From: Clostridium punense
GTDB taxonomy: Bacteria; Bacillota; Clostridia; Clostridiales; Clostridiaceae
Length of the DNA: 64,000 nt
Assembly (NCBI RefSeq): GCF_017874425.1
Contig: NZ_JAGGLL010000014.1
Coordinates: 51,437 to 115,436, forward strand
Reading direction: 5' to 3'
Within the stretch, counting starts at the first letter, position 1. Each line of letters opens with the position of its first letter. The translations under genes were made by a program, and so were the position numbers. Shown here piece after piece: positions 27,935 to 36,631 of the stretch. The notes beneath the pieces are model-generated. The model was not told where the DNA came from, did no database searches, and saw only the letters and a list, made by a program, of their open reading frames with translations.

Positions 27935-29200
27935 TTATTGACTTGACCTTCTAATTTTTCTCTTCCAGCTGGGGGATAATATTTCATCTATAATATCATT
28001 CATTACTGCTACTCCACAAACCTTATCTTCCTCATCTACAACAGGCAAGGAATAAAGGTCGTACTTAACAGCTAACCCAATAGCCTTCTCAATCTCATCA
28101 GTATCCTTCACTTTAAATACTTTTGTATTCATAATAGATTTCAACTTGTTGTTAGGCTCAGATAATATTAAATCTCTCAAAGAAACGAAGCCTTGTAATC
28201 TCTCATCCTTATCAATAATATAAATATAATGAGAAACCTCATCTTCTGGCTTTAATTCTCTTAAAATATTCATAGTCTCAGCCACTGTTATGTCTATATT
28301 GAAGGAAATAAAATCTGGATTCATGATACTACCTACAACTTCATCTTCATACTTCATTAAATCTCTAATTTCATTTTCATCTTCATCATTTATATTAATC
28401 AGTACTTTATTTGCTATTTCCTCATCTAATTCATCTAATATATCAGCAATCTCATCATTTGGTACAAGATCTAAAATTTCTTTAGCCTTGCTTTCGCTTA
28501 ACAATGTTAATATTTCTTGCTGAATTTCCTTGTCTAACTCTTCTAAGGTATCCGCCGCCAAATCATTATCAAGTCCTTCTATTACCTTAACTCGATCTTC
28601 CGGTGAAAGACCAGCAATAATTTCTGCAATGTCTGCAGGGTGAAGTTGACTTAACTTGTTATAAGGAGTTGTAAGCTGCAGGCTATGTTCTGTCATTTCA
28701 AGAGATTGCACACTTTCCCAAGTAACAACATTTTCCTTTGGATCCTTACCAAATAGGCTATACATCCTTTTAACACCGCTCTCAAAGCCCAACTTTCTTG
28801 CTGTAGCTAATACTCCTGATTCTACTTCAACAACTTTAATATCCCCATTGCATTTAACTAGCTTTAAATCTGTCACCTTAACAACTTTTTTACCGTTGAT
28901 ATCAACAATTTGTTTATTTAACAGATTCTTAGATAGAAGATAAGAATATTTTCTAGGAATTATATCTTTTACTTGTCTAACTTTAATTAAACAATTTCCA
29001 TTATGCTTATAAACATCAATATCTCGAAACTCAAAATTATATATATCTCTTCCTTTTCTTATCTGATAACCAATAGCTCTTGGATATCCACCTTCTGTAG
29101 TCACATATACATCCTGAAGTTTCCCAATACAATCTTCAAACTCATCATAGACGTATTTGTTTAAAAGGTTGCTTAAGTGAAATTCCCTTAGTTTCTCCAT
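27935..29200 (-). CDS. soluble MgtE_N/CBS domain protein with PRC-barrel-like N-terminus (no membrane domain)
   Basis: 421 residues. Residues 1-170 contain a PRC-barrel-like segment (EFEDCIGKLQDVYVTTEGGYPRAIGYQI). Residues 185-285 match the MgtE N-terminal superhelical domain (LHPADIAEIIAGLSPEDRVKVIEGLDND, LDLVPNDEIADILDELDEE). Residues 290-410 hold a pair of CBS domains (GSIMNPDFISFNIDITVAETM, MNTKVFKVKDTDEIEKAIG). These are the cytosolic Mg2+/nucleotide-sensing parts of the MgtE channel. The five-helix membrane domain is absent, and the protein ends in a basic tail (WKRKIRRSSQ). It could be a standalone sensor or a regulator of another channel. ATG follows GGGAGG. An unusual leader precedes it. 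Confidence 0.88.
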   Translation of the reverse strand: MEKLREFHLSNLLNKYVYDEFEDCIGKLQDVYVTTEGGYPRAIGYQIRKGRDIYNFEFRDIDVYKHNGNCLIKVRQVKDIIPRKYSYLLSKNLLNKQIVDINGKKVVKVTDLKLVKCNGDIKVVEVESGVLATARKLGFESGVKRMYSLFGKDPKENVVTWESVQSLEMTEHSLQLTTPYNKLSQLHPADIAEIIAGLSPEDRVKVIEGLDNDLAADTLEELDKEIQQEILTLLSESKAKEILDLVPNDEIADILDELDEEIANKVLININDEDENEIRDLMKYEDEVVGSIMNPDFISFNIDITVAETMNILRELKPEDEVSHYIYIIDKDERLQGFVSLRDLILSEPNNKLKSIMNTKVFKVKDTDEIEKAIGLAVKYDLYSLPVVDEEDKVCGVAVMNDIIDEILSPSWKRKIRRSSQ

Positions 29201-29235
29201 TGTTATTCCTCCCTATCATGTGAAGGAACAACTAA

Positions 29236-29257
29236 AAAACTAAGACTTAATAGTTTT
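29236..29257 (-). terminator. weak terminator-like hairpin at the end of the leader ORF
   Basis: AAAACTA (29236-29242) and TAGTTTT (29251-29257) pair around an 8-base loop. On the transcribed strand the T run 29234-29239 follows. It is AT-rich and weak, and overlaps the stop of the 31-codon ORF, as in attenuators. Confidence 0.4.
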
Positions 29258-29335
29258 AAAATATAATAGTGTTCCTCCACCTATATTTAATTTTAAAAAC
29301 CTTTTCGACTCTCTCATTGGAGGGCCACCATCCAT
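29240..29335 (-). CDS. candidate 31-residue leader peptide upstream of the MgtE_N/CBS gene
   Basis: Short ORF starting MDGGPPMRESKRFLK and ending ...YFKTIKS, 39 bases before the MgtE_N gene on the same strand. A GGTGGTGAG sequence lies about 5 bases before the ATG. The start has an acidic residue, then two glycines and two prolines, followed by a basic stretch with FLKL. This recalls Salmonella MgtL, whose acidic/proline-rich start senses Mg2+ through ribosome behaviour. Hairpins lie before (29369-29397) and at the end of the ORF. I do not recognise a family; translation is a prediction. Confidence 0.4.
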   Translation of the reverse strand: MDGGPPMRESKRFLKLNIGGGTLLYFKTIKS

Positions 29336-29368
29336 TAAAACTCACCACCCAAAATTTAAATTGTTTTT

Positions 29369-29397
29369 ATATGTTCAGATTCCTTTTCTGGACATAT
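29369..29397 (-). promoter_or_regulatory. hairpin in the 5' leader of the MgtE_N/CBS gene
   Basis: ATATGTTCAG (29369-29378) pairs with CTGGACATAT (29388-29397), 10 bp with one G-T pair. It lies between a possible -10 box (TATAAT on the minus strand, 29422-29427) and the 31-codon ORF. Confidence 0.45.
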
Positions 29398-29429
29398 AAA
29401 CTTCATTATATTTATATAATCATTATAGT

Positions 29430-29800
29430 AGAAAAAACTGATTTTGTAACTATTTTATTTAAAAAATGTTCAAATTTATTCACTAGACCATATTATATTG
29501 AATTTTCAAAGAACTATTCTGATTATCTAGTAAATCCTTTAAATTTCAACCAAAATATAAAATTTTTAAATACTCTACTATACTCACATTTATATTCATA
29601 GATTTCATATTAAGCCTTCAGAAAAACTGATTTTCACATGAATTATTTAAATGTAAAGGGTTATATTATGTAAATATATAAATCATTATTTATATTACAG
29701 TTTAAGGATAATCTATTTTAAGGCTATTATATAATACTAATTTTTCTACAAATCACACTAAGAAACTAAAACTACCAACCTAAGCTCCTGTGGAAGTTAT
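29430..29800. other. AT-rich divergent spacer between the MgtE_N/CBS and ygiQ genes
   Basis: Contains no convincing gene. A plus-strand open frame of 110 codons (29269-29601) has a composition and position typical of chance and is not called. I see no known RNA motif in this stretch. Confidence 0.4.
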
Positions 29801-29802
29801 TG

Positions 29803-29830
29803 TTGACTTTAAGTCCCCATATGTTAAGAT
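29803..29830 (+). promoter_or_regulatory. predicted sigma-A promoter of the YgiQ gene
   Basis: TTGACT (29803-29808) and TAAGAT (29825-29830) with a 16-base spacer. The leader of about 120 bases ends in a hairpin CTCC-TACA-GGAG (29935-29946) that overlaps the ribosome-binding site. Confidence 0.55.
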
Positions 29831-29954
29831 ATTTATATTGCCCAAAAGAATAAAGTTTAATTTAAAAACCCTTTATTTTTTATAGTTTTGCCATAGGATT
29901 TTTAAATACTTACACCAAAATAATAATATTTAGTCTCCTACAGGAGGTGTTTAC

Positions 29955-31889
29955 ATGAATATAAATAAAAACTTTTTACCAGTGAGTAAAGAGGATATGA
30001 AAGAAAGACAAATAAGTCAACTTGATTTTATTGTAATAACTGGAGATGCCTATATTGATCACCCCTCTTTTGGCACCTCAATCATCGGAAGATTGCTAGA
30101 GGACCAAGGTTTTACTGTAGGTATAATAGCTCAGCCTAAATGGGATAATACAGATGATTTCAAAAAACTTGGTAAACCTAAGTATGGTTTTTTGATAAGT
30201 TCTGGAAATATTGATTCTATGGTTAACCATTATACTGCTGCTAAGAAAAAAAGAAGAGATGACCTATATTCTCCTGGAGGAAAATCAGGTTTTAGACCCA
30301 ATAGAGCAGTAACTGTTTATTCAAACAGAGCAAGAGAAGCTTATAAAGATGTGCCTATAATCCTAGGTGGTATTGAGGCAAGTTTGAGAAGATTTGCTCA
30401 TTACGATTATTGGGATGATAAAATTAGAAAGAGTATACTTTTAGACTCCAAAGCGGATTTATTGATATATGGTATGGGTGAAAAACCTATAATTGAAGTT
30501 GCAAACCTTCTAAGTTATGGTATGGACGTTTCGAAGATAACGTCAATTAGGGGTACTTCCTATGTAACTAAAGACATATCCTCCTTAAAGGATTATGCAA
30601 TGCTGCCAAGTTTTGATGAGATTACTACTGACAAAGCAGCCTATGCTGAAAGTTATAAAATAGCATCAGAGGAACAGGATGCTATTCGTGGAAAAACTTT
30701 AATTGAGCCCTATGATAATAGATATGTTGTCCAAAACCCACCTCAGTTTCCACTTACTACTGAGGAAATGGATAGAGTTTATAAATTACCTTTCACAAGA
30801 ACTTATCATCCTTCCTATGAAGCTATGGGGGGGATTCCAGCCTTAAATGAAGTTAAATTTTCAATTACTAGTCATAGAGGTTGCTTTGGTAGCTGTTCCT
30901 TCTGTGCCCTTACTTACCATCAAGGTAGAGTAATACAAAATAGAAGTCAGAATTCCATCATTGAAGAAGCTAAACTTCTTACTGATGACAATGACTTTAA
31001 AGGATACATTCATGATATAGGGGGGCCAACAGCAAATTTTAGGCATAAAGCTTGTAAAAAACAAGAAAAGCATGGTGTTTGCAAAGACAGACAATGTATG
31101 TTCCCTACGCCTTGCAAAAATTTAATAGTAGATCATACTGAATATTTATCCTTGCTAAGAAAGGTTCGTACCCTTCCAAAGGTAAAAAAAGTCTTTGTAC
31201 GTTCAGGTATAAGATATGATTATTTAATCCATGATAAAAACACTAAGTTTTTTGAAGAGCTTTGTGAACATCATATAAGTGGTCAACTTAAGGTAGCACC
31301 TGAACATATTAGTAATAAAGTTTTGGGGCAGATGGGAAAGCCTTCAAAAGAAGTTTATGAAAAGTTTAAGAGAAAGTATTCTGAGATAAATAAGAAATTG
31401 GATAAAAACCAATTTGTTGTGCCCTACCTTATGTCCAGCCATCCCGGTAGTGATATGAGGGCTGCTGTGGAACTAGCGGAGTATATTAACACAATGGGTT
31501 ATATGCCAGAACAGGTGCAAGACTTTTATCCAACACCTGGAAGCCTTTCTACTACAATTTATTATACTGGAATAAATCCATTAACCAAAGAAAAGATCTA
31601 TGTTCCAACAAATCAGCGGGAAAAGAACATGCAAAGAGCTTTGATGCAATTTAAAAATCCTGAAAATCATAGTTTAGTTAGAGACGCCCTAGTAAAAGCT
31701 CGTAGAGAGGATTTAATTGGTTATGATAAACGCTGTTTAATCACTCCAACTCCTCCTAAAGCCACTAGTAGTTTCAAGACTAAAGATAAGAAAAGTCATA
31801 AAACAGTTTCTACTAAAGAAGTATCTAAAATCTCTAGAACTTCATCAACAAAAAATAGTAAACATGTAAAAAAACAAAGTAGCAGATAA
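29955..31889 (+). CDS. YgiQ family radical SAM protein
   Basis: 644 residues. The radical SAM cluster motif C-x3-C-x2-C is seen in [21 protein letters not shown] near residue 315. N-terminal blocks [28 protein letters not shown] and [22 protein letters not shown] are typical of the YgiQ/UPF0313 family. A second cysteine cluster ([25 protein letters not shown]) follows the SAM domain. The C-terminal 40 or so residues are basic and low in complexity (Lys/Ser/Thr-rich). No substrate is established for the family. ATG follows AGGAGG. It is a single gene with its own promoter and terminator. Confidence 0.93.
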   Translation: MNINKNFLPVSKEDMKERQISQLDFIVITGDAYIDHPSFGTSIIGRLLEDQGFTVGIIAQPKWDNTDDFKKLGKPKYGFLISSGNIDSMVNHYTAAKKKRRDDLYSPGGKSGFRPNRAVTVYSNRAREAYKDVPIILGGIEASLRRFAHYDYWDDKIRKSILLDSKADLLIYGMGEKPIIEVANLLSYGMDVSKITSIRGTSYVTKDISSLKDYAMLPSFDEITTDKAAYAESYKIASEEQDAIRGKTLIEPYDNRYVVQNPPQFPLTTEEMDRVYKLPFTRTYHPSYEAMGGIPALNEVKFSITSHRGCFGSCSFCALTYHQGRVIQNRSQNSIIEEAKLLTDDNDFKGYIHDIGGPTANFRHKACKKQEKHGVCKDRQCMFPTPCKNLIVDHTEYLSLLRKVRTLPKVKKVFVRSGIRYDYLIHDKNTKFFEELCEHHISGQLKVAPEHISNKVLGQMGKPSKEVYEKFKRKYSEINKKLDKNQFVVPYLMSSHPGSDMRAAVELAEYINTMGYMPEQVQDFYPTPGSLSTTIYYTGINPLTKEKIYVPTNQREKNMQRALMQFKNPENHSLVRDALVKARREDLIGYDKRCLITPTPPKATSSFKTKDKKSHKTVSTKEVSKISRTSSTKNSKHVKKQSSR

Positions 31890-31906
31890 GTTCTGCTACT
31901 TTTTAT
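31876..31906 (+). terminator. terminator overlapping the end of the YgiQ gene
   Basis: AAAGTAGCAGA/TCTGCTACTTT (31876-31886 and 31892-31902) followed by TTTT; the stop codon lies inside the loop. Confidence 0.88.
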
Positions 31907-31950
31907 TATTCTCTCAATCGATAAAACTTCTAATAGTATTAATTGTTTTC

Positions 31951-31980
31951 TATCTGCTTAATAAAACTATTAAGCAGATA
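31951..31980. repeat. 13-bp perfect inverted repeat between convergent genes
   Basis: TATCTGCTTAATA (31951-31963) and TATTAAGCAGATA (31968-31980) with a 4-base loop. Neither strand has a proper T run after it. It may still end transcription of the S41-like gene or protect its 3' end. Confidence 0.6.
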
Positions 31981-31989
31981 ATCCTAATT

Positions 31990-33237
31990 TCAATATCTAC
32001 TTATCTCCAAATCACTACTAGAATTCATTAAGTCTTCCTTATAATTTTTTGTACTGAGTAAAACATCGGGAATTATCTTTTTATTCAAAATAGAATTTCC
32101 TGAGTCATCAACAAACTTGCAATTACTTACTAGTATAGGTAGTTTACTTCTGGGTAAGATAAATAAGAATCCTTCCTCATTAGTTAAAGTACTACAAGTT
32201 ATAGTATTTGTTCCCATTATGGTTCCTAAGTTCTCTTCCTTAACTAAACTTAATAACATCATTGTGTCCACAGACACTTCTTTTTCATCAGTTAAAATTA
32301 TAACCTTTCCTTTATATTTTTCAGTATTTTCACCTTTAAGATTATAAGTTTCATAAACATTAAATTTCTCAGATGAAAACTTATTTTTAATTGGTTCAGT
32401 GTATTTTTCATATATAGCTTTATAGTTGTAAAACTCATAATTTCTCGTAAAAGCTAAGTGATTTTCATTATATTTATTTTTTGCAAAAACCTTATATAAA
32501 TTAGCGTCCCTAGGAGTTTTAATAATAAAATTCAATAGCCTTTCATAGCCCTTTAGAGATCTATTTCCCCTTAGATCTAAAACTAAATGTTCATAACTAT
32601 TTAACATGTCCGCATTTCTTTCAAGTTCATTTCTCCATTGTTTTTCGTAACTTTCCATTGCACTAAAATTTAATACTGCTGTATTTCCTTCTTTTAAAAT
32701 ACTAAAAAACGAAGAGTTATTGTTTTTTAGTAAGTTGCTATCATTGCTACCTATTGATGTATCTCTTTCATTATCCTGTATTTTATTCTTGTAAATCTTC
32801 TTCCAATAATTTAGCTTCTCATATAAATCCTGATAATCCTTTGTAGTTATTGGTACATAGTCTATATCTTTATAATAACTTTCTCCCATAACATTAGTTA
32901 AAGGAGTTATTTTTCCAAAGCCTGCGTATAAAGAATCAAGTACTTCTTTTATATTGAGTATGAATTCTTCATCGTTCTTGGTATTGCTGATTCTATATAT
33001 AAATTCGTTTTTTCTCTTTAAAAAGTCATTATGTTGACTCCTTTCATCTTCTTCAAAGTAGGGGTAAATGTTAGTTATAACTTCTAATAGGTACTTGCTA
33101 TCTTGAAACTTCTCTTCGTAGGTAAGTTGTCCAACCGGGGAGTACTTACTATCCTTAAAAGTCAATAATAGTAATAAAGCTAGTATTATTATACATGTTA
33201 TACTAATCATTTTCTTTAGGTTTTTACTGCTTGTCAT
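31990..33237 (-). CDS. exported S41 peptidase-like protein of unknown function
   Basis: 415 residues with an N-terminal membrane anchor or uncleaved signal (ISITCIIILALLLLLTF, about 12-28). The rest is predicted outside the membrane. The second half resembles the tail-specific protease (S41) core: EHLVLDLRGNRSLKGYERLLNFI corresponds to the LDLRxNxGG block. VIILTDEKEVSVDTMMLLSLVKE corresponds to the strand and helix that carry the catalytic serine. The usual S-A-x-E is here S-V-D-T, so the Lys/Ser dyad may be lost or shifted. No PDZ domain is evident. Monocistronic. It is either a diverged protease or a peptide-binding protein without activity. Confidence 0.6.
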   Translation of the reverse strand: MTSSKNLKKMISITCIIILALLLLLTFKDSKYSPVGQLTYEEKFQDSKYLLEVITNIYPYFEEDERSQHNDFLKRKNEFIYRISNTKNDEEFILNIKEVLDSLYAGFGKITPLTNVMGESYYKDIDYVPITTKDYQDLYEKLNYWKKIYKNKIQDNERDTSIGSNDSNLLKNNNSSFFSILKEGNTAVLNFSAMESYEKQWRNELERNADMLNSYEHLVLDLRGNRSLKGYERLLNFIIKTPRDANLYKVFAKNKYNENHLAFTRNYEFYNYKAIYEKYTEPIKNKFSSEKFNVYETYNLKGENTEKYKGKVIILTDEKEVSVDTMMLLSLVKEENLGTIMGTNTITCSTLTNEEGFLFILPRSKLPILVSNCKFVDDSGNSILNKKIIPDVLLSTKNYKEDLMNSSSDLEISRY

Positions 33238-33461
33238 TCTCCGTACCCACCTTTAAACTTTTATTGATACAGAAATATATTCTCTTTAGCGAAGTTATAT
33301 ACATCATAGAAAAAATCTTTTACTGACCTAAAATCCTAATAACTTACACTAAATTTCAATATAAAAGTAAAATGTTTATGAATATATTTTATTGTAGTAA
33401 AATGCTTGAGATTGTTAAAACTTATTTATTAGAATTTAATTCGTAATAGAGTTTAATTCAA
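33238..33461. other. AT-rich intergenic spacer
   Basis: Between the S41-like gene and the rsgA terminator. It should contain the promoter of the S41-like gene; no ORF or repeat was seen. Confidence 0.4.
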
Positions 33462-33518
33462 AACAAAAAGGGTTCTCATAGCTTATAATTAGTTCTTATA
33501 AACTATGAAGAAACCCCC
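33462..33518 (-). terminator. terminator after rsgA
   Basis: On the minus strand GGGTTTCTTCATAG and CTATGAGAACCC pair across a 20-base loop with a small bulge, followed by TTTTTGTTTTG. Confidence 0.75.
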
Positions 33519-33605
33519 TCGATAAATTAGGCCTTATACTATTTGAATTCACATCTTTCTTTCAAAACTAGCTTTGTAATAACAATACTAATAAATATTT
33601 TTTCC

Positions 33606-34685
33606 TTATTTTTTCTTTTTATTTCTTTTTGCTTCTTTACTGATCTTAACCCATTGTTTTTTATTTTCGCTAGCCAAAGCTTTATTCATTTTTCTTTCCA
33701 TATACTCTGCTTCTTTTTTAAGTTTAAAGTAGTTTTCTAATCTTTCCCCAGTAATAATCCCTTCTTCAATTGCCCTTTTAACTGCACATCCTGGCTCAGA
33801 TTTATGATTACAATCATAAAACTTACAATCCTTTGCAATATTACTTATATCTTTAAAGGAATCCTCTACCCCTTCTATATTATTCAGAAGTTGAAGCTCT
33901 CTCATACCTGGCGTATCAATGATAACTCCTCCTGAAGGTATTAGGATTAGTTCTCGGTAAGTCGTGGTGTGCCTCCCCTTACTATCACTTTCCCTAACCT
34001 CTTTGGTATCCTGTCTATTATAACCTAAAAGAGCATTTACTAAGGTAGATTTACCTACTCCAGAAGAACCAATAAATGCTACAGTTTCTCCTGTTTTTAT
34101 ATAATCTATAACATTACTAATCCCATCGCCAGTTAGAGAACTTATATTAAATACTTCTATGCCTAGAGAAATATTTTTCACTTCTGTAACTCTCATTTCT
34201 AAATCCTCACATAAATCAGACTTAGTTAACACAATTACTGGAGTAGCACCACTATCCCACACAATGGTTGTATATCTTTCTAATCTTCTAAGGTTAAAAT
34301 CTCCATTTAGCGCCATACATATAAATACCTTATCAATATTAGCTGCAATAATCTGCTCGTCACTTTTCACGCCAGCAGCTTTTCTAGATAATTTGCTACC
34401 CCTTGAAATAATTCCATGGATGATAGCTTCTCCAGCTCTATAGTCTTCTCTGTCTAAGACCACCCAATCTCCTACTGCTGGATAATTACTTCTTTGATGT
34501 CCTTCAAAGTTCAGTTTTCCTGAGATTCTGCTATTAATCTCTCCTTTTTCTGTAATCACCTTATATAATCCCTTTTGTTCAACTACTACTCTACCCAAAT
34601 AGTAATTATTATAATTACTTTCAAGTTCCTCAATTACTTTGTCCTTTAATCCATAATTATATAGTTTTTTAAAGTTATTAATCAA
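33606..34685 (-). CDS. rsgA: ribosome small subunit-dependent GTPase A
   Basis: 359-residue circularly permuted GTPase that checks late maturation of the 30S subunit. An N-terminal OB fold (about 25-95: LGRVVVEQKGLYKVITEKGE) is followed by G4 VLTKSDLCED before G1 FIGSSGVGKSTLVNALLG and G3 DTPGMRELQL, the permuted order. A C-terminal zinc site has CKFYDCNHKSEPGCAVKRAIEEG. The start is a TTG (MINNFKKL...) with GGGAGG 9 bases upstream. The C-terminus is extended by a Lys-rich tail (AKRNKKKK). Transcribed alone behind a strongly structured leader. Confidence 0.95.
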   Translation of the reverse strand: MINNFKKLYNYGLKDKVIEELESNYNNYYLGRVVVEQKGLYKVITEKGEINSRISGKLNFEGHQRSNYPAVGDWVVLDREDYRAGEAIIHGIISRGSKLSRKAAGVKSDEQIIAANIDKVFICMALNGDFNLRRLERYTTIVWDSGATPVIVLTKSDLCEDLEMRVTEVKNISLGIEVFNISSLTGDGISNVIDYIKTGETVAFIGSSGVGKSTLVNALLGYNRQDTKEVRESDSKGRHTTTYRELILIPSGGVIIDTPGMRELQLLNNIEGVEDSFKDISNIAKDCKFYDCNHKSEPGCAVKRAIEEGIITGERLENYFKLKKEAEYMERKMNKALASENKKQWVKISKEAKRNKKKK

Positions 34686-34738
34686 TGTTTATTTCCTCCC
34701 TTAATTTTGGGCATAAAAATACCCTGGCTTAGTCTTTA

Positions 34739-34835
34739 ACTACTCCAAGGTTTTGAATAAACATGTTAACAACGTAGTAAACTACCATCTAACTTTTAAA
34801 CTATGTTAAATAAGTCACCCTGTTCTTGGAGTAGT
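34739..34835 (-). promoter_or_regulatory. structured leader element upstream of rsgA (unidentified RNA motif)
   Basis: Outer 11-bp perfect arms ACTACTCCAAG (34739-34749) and CTTGGAGTAGT (34825-34835) enclose TTAACA/TGTTAA (34766-34771 and 34804-34809) and an inner GTAG-TAAA-CTAC hairpin (34774-34785). A further GGGTAT/ATGCCC hairpin lies between this and the ribosome-binding site. It is not a known riboswitch that I recognise. Confidence 0.55.
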
Positions 34836-34950
34836 AATTATTAAAATTAGTCATAACAAAAATAATATCTAATTTTTTCATATTACATCACTCCTCTCAA
34901 TTTCTCTAATATATTTATATGTTACCATCTATTGAAATAATTTACAATAG

Positions 34951-35610
34951 TTATTTCCTAAATTTTCTTAATCCATAGTCCAAAGTCATCATCCAGCATA
35001 TTTCTCCCAGAATAATGACACCTACAAACTCAGCATGAAGCACAGAAATAATAATGGATATTACCGTTATAAAGGCTGCTGCCATAACCATAATAACCCC
35101 GGGTTTATTTGAATATTTAAAGCCGTAAATTCTAAATCCTAAAACAAATACAAAGGTATTTATACATAGGAGTACTAAGTAGCTATTAAATCCGTTTTTC
35201 AATGTTATCGAATATCCATAGATACTTGAAATATTTGTAACTAGTGGAGCTTTTATTATTAGGAAAAAATATGTTACTATAAATATTCCACATAGCACAT
35301 AAAAAAAACTTAGTTTTATCTTATCATTTCTAGAGTAAATATATATGCAAATAAATATTATAATGGGCATATAAAACAACTCTAAGAAAATTAATGGTTT
35401 TAGCAAATAAACATATTGCATTTTATTATATAAAAATAGTAAAAGCAGGGTTAGAAATCTAAAGGCTACTAAAACCATTGCAATTATGGTTATTGCTTTT
35501 ATTTTTCTTGGCGCATAACCAAAGGAGGTAGTTATCCCTTCATAAATTAACATAAACATAATTAATATAGCTATCAAATATATATAAGTAAACAAAAACT
35601 CACTCTCCAT
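34951..35610 (-). CDS. seven-helix membrane protein of unknown function
   Basis: 219 residues, almost entirely hydrophobic, with about seven predicted membrane helices (for example IYLIAILIMFMLIYEGI, AITIIAMVLVAFRFLTLLLL, PIIIFICIYIYS, VIMVMAAAFITVISIIISVL). Short loops are basic on one side (SRNDKIK, GLRKFRK). I recognise no family motif or catalytic residue. It ends upstream of the rsgA leader on the same strand and starts 52 bases downstream of the lipid kinase gene, so it may be co-transcribed with that kinase. An association with lipid metabolism is only a guess from position. Confidence 0.75.
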   Translation of the reverse strand: MESEFLFTYIYLIAILIMFMLIYEGITTSFGYAPRKIKAITIIAMVLVAFRFLTLLLLFLYNKMQYVYLLKPLIFLELFYMPIIIFICIYIYSRNDKIKLSFFYVLCGIFIVTYFFLIIKAPLVTNISSIYGYSITLKNGFNSYLVLLCINTFVFVLGFRIYGFKYSNKPGVIMVMAAAFITVISIIISVLHAEFVGVIILGEICWMMTLDYGLRKFRK

Positions 35611-35662
35611 TAAATTAATCTTACTTATATATATTTAAAACCTATTAATTTTATGAAATAAA

Positions 35663-36550
35663 TTAACTTTCTTTATAACCTAATATTTTAATAGCCCTTC
35701 TTTCACAACTTATAGTTAATGGAAAACCAGGACCTCTTTCTCCGTCTATATCAGTGGCAATATCTTCTTCACACTCTACTGTTAATTTATCAGTTTTAAA
35801 ATACAACACTCCGTCCATATCTGCAACCATGCCTTTTTTAGCCATAATTAAAATGTTATTTAAAGCACTTTTCACCACATCTTCTTTAATAATTACTACA
35901 TCTAAAAGTCCATCATCTGCTTCAGAAAGATCTGTAAATTTTATATTTCCTGCTGTTTGACCATTAAATACTAGGAGAGTGTACATTTTCCCTTCAAAAC
36001 ATACTGTTGGTGATTCTACCTTCATATATATTTTTCTCAAATTTGTTACTTCTTCTAATCCTTTTAAATAGTAAGCGAGTTTCCCCATAGTATTTTTAAG
36101 ATGAGGATCCGTTTTTTGAGATATATCTGTAAAAATTCCTGTGCTTGCAACATTTACGAAGTATTTATCATTTATTTTACCTAAATCAAATCTCTTAGGC
36201 TTACTTTCTAGTATTTGCTTACATGCTGCCCCTACATCACTTGGAACACCTAGATATTTAGCAAAATCATTAGCAGTTCCCACAGGTAAAAAAGCCACTG
36301 GAATATCCACATTACTTTCCTTCATTTTATTAATCACAGAGTCAATGGTGCCATCACCACCGGCAATAAGAACATATTTATAGCTACTATCCATATCTTT
36401 AAAGGCATCTTTAATGTCTACACTATTATCTATTCTAAAAGGTTCAATAATATGGTTATATTGCTGATGTATTTTTATTACTTTATCTAAATTATTAACA
36501 ATTAAATTCTCACCAGAATATGGATTGTATATGAATTTTACTCTCTTCAT
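35663..36550 (-). CDS. diacylglycerol kinase family lipid kinase (DgkB/YegS-like)
   Basis: 295 residues of the DAGK-catalytic family, soluble or membrane-peripheral kinases that phosphorylate diacylglycerol or related lipids. Nucleotide loop YVLIAGGDGTIDSVINKMK near residue 62, followed by VAFLPVGTANDFAKYLGVP, a family signature. C-terminal beta domain blocks FVNVASTGIFTDISQKT, GNIKFTDLSEADDGLLDVVII and TDIDGERGPGFP close the protein. Length is typical. The ATG at 36550 has only a weak GGAA site, and that site lies at the edge of a long hairpin. Divergent from the CBS protein gene's terminator; the membrane protein gene lies downstream. Confidence 0.92.
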   Translation of the reverse strand: MKRVKFIYNPYSGENLIVNNLDKVIKIHQQYNHIIEPFRIDNSVDIKDAFKDMDSSYKYVLIAGGDGTIDSVINKMKESNVDIPVAFLPVGTANDFAKYLGVPSDVGAACKQILESKPKRFDLGKINDKYFVNVASTGIFTDISQKTDPHLKNTMGKLAYYLKGLEEVTNLRKIYMKVESPTVCFEGKMYTLLVFNGQTAGNIKFTDLSEADDGLLDVVIIKEDVVKSALNNILIMAKKGMVADMDGVLYFKTDKLTVECEEDIATDIDGERGPGFPLTISCERRAIKILGYKES

Positions 36551-36558
36551 TATTAATT

Positions 36559-36631
36559 CCGTTAGTCAGCACCCTATTAGGTCTTATACTCAAAATAAAA
36601 ACTCTATAGGGTTATTGAAATCACCTAACGG
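36559..36631 (-). promoter_or_regulatory. leader hairpin covering the ribosome-binding site of the lipid kinase gene
   Basis: CCGTTAG/CTAACGG (36559-36565 and 36625-36631) and ACCCTAT/ATAGGGT (36571-36577 and 36606-36612) stack into a long interrupted stem. On the transcript the 3' arm CUAACGG runs into the weak GGAA ribosome-binding site. A strong AGGAGGTGAC lies just 5' of the hairpin with no ATG behind it. Confidence 0.55.

Noticed and set aside
29269..29601. 110-codon plus-strand open frame starting MFLHLYLILKTFSTLS
   Set aside because: No ribosome-binding site, odd AT-driven composition and position across a leader of the opposite strand; better explained by chance.
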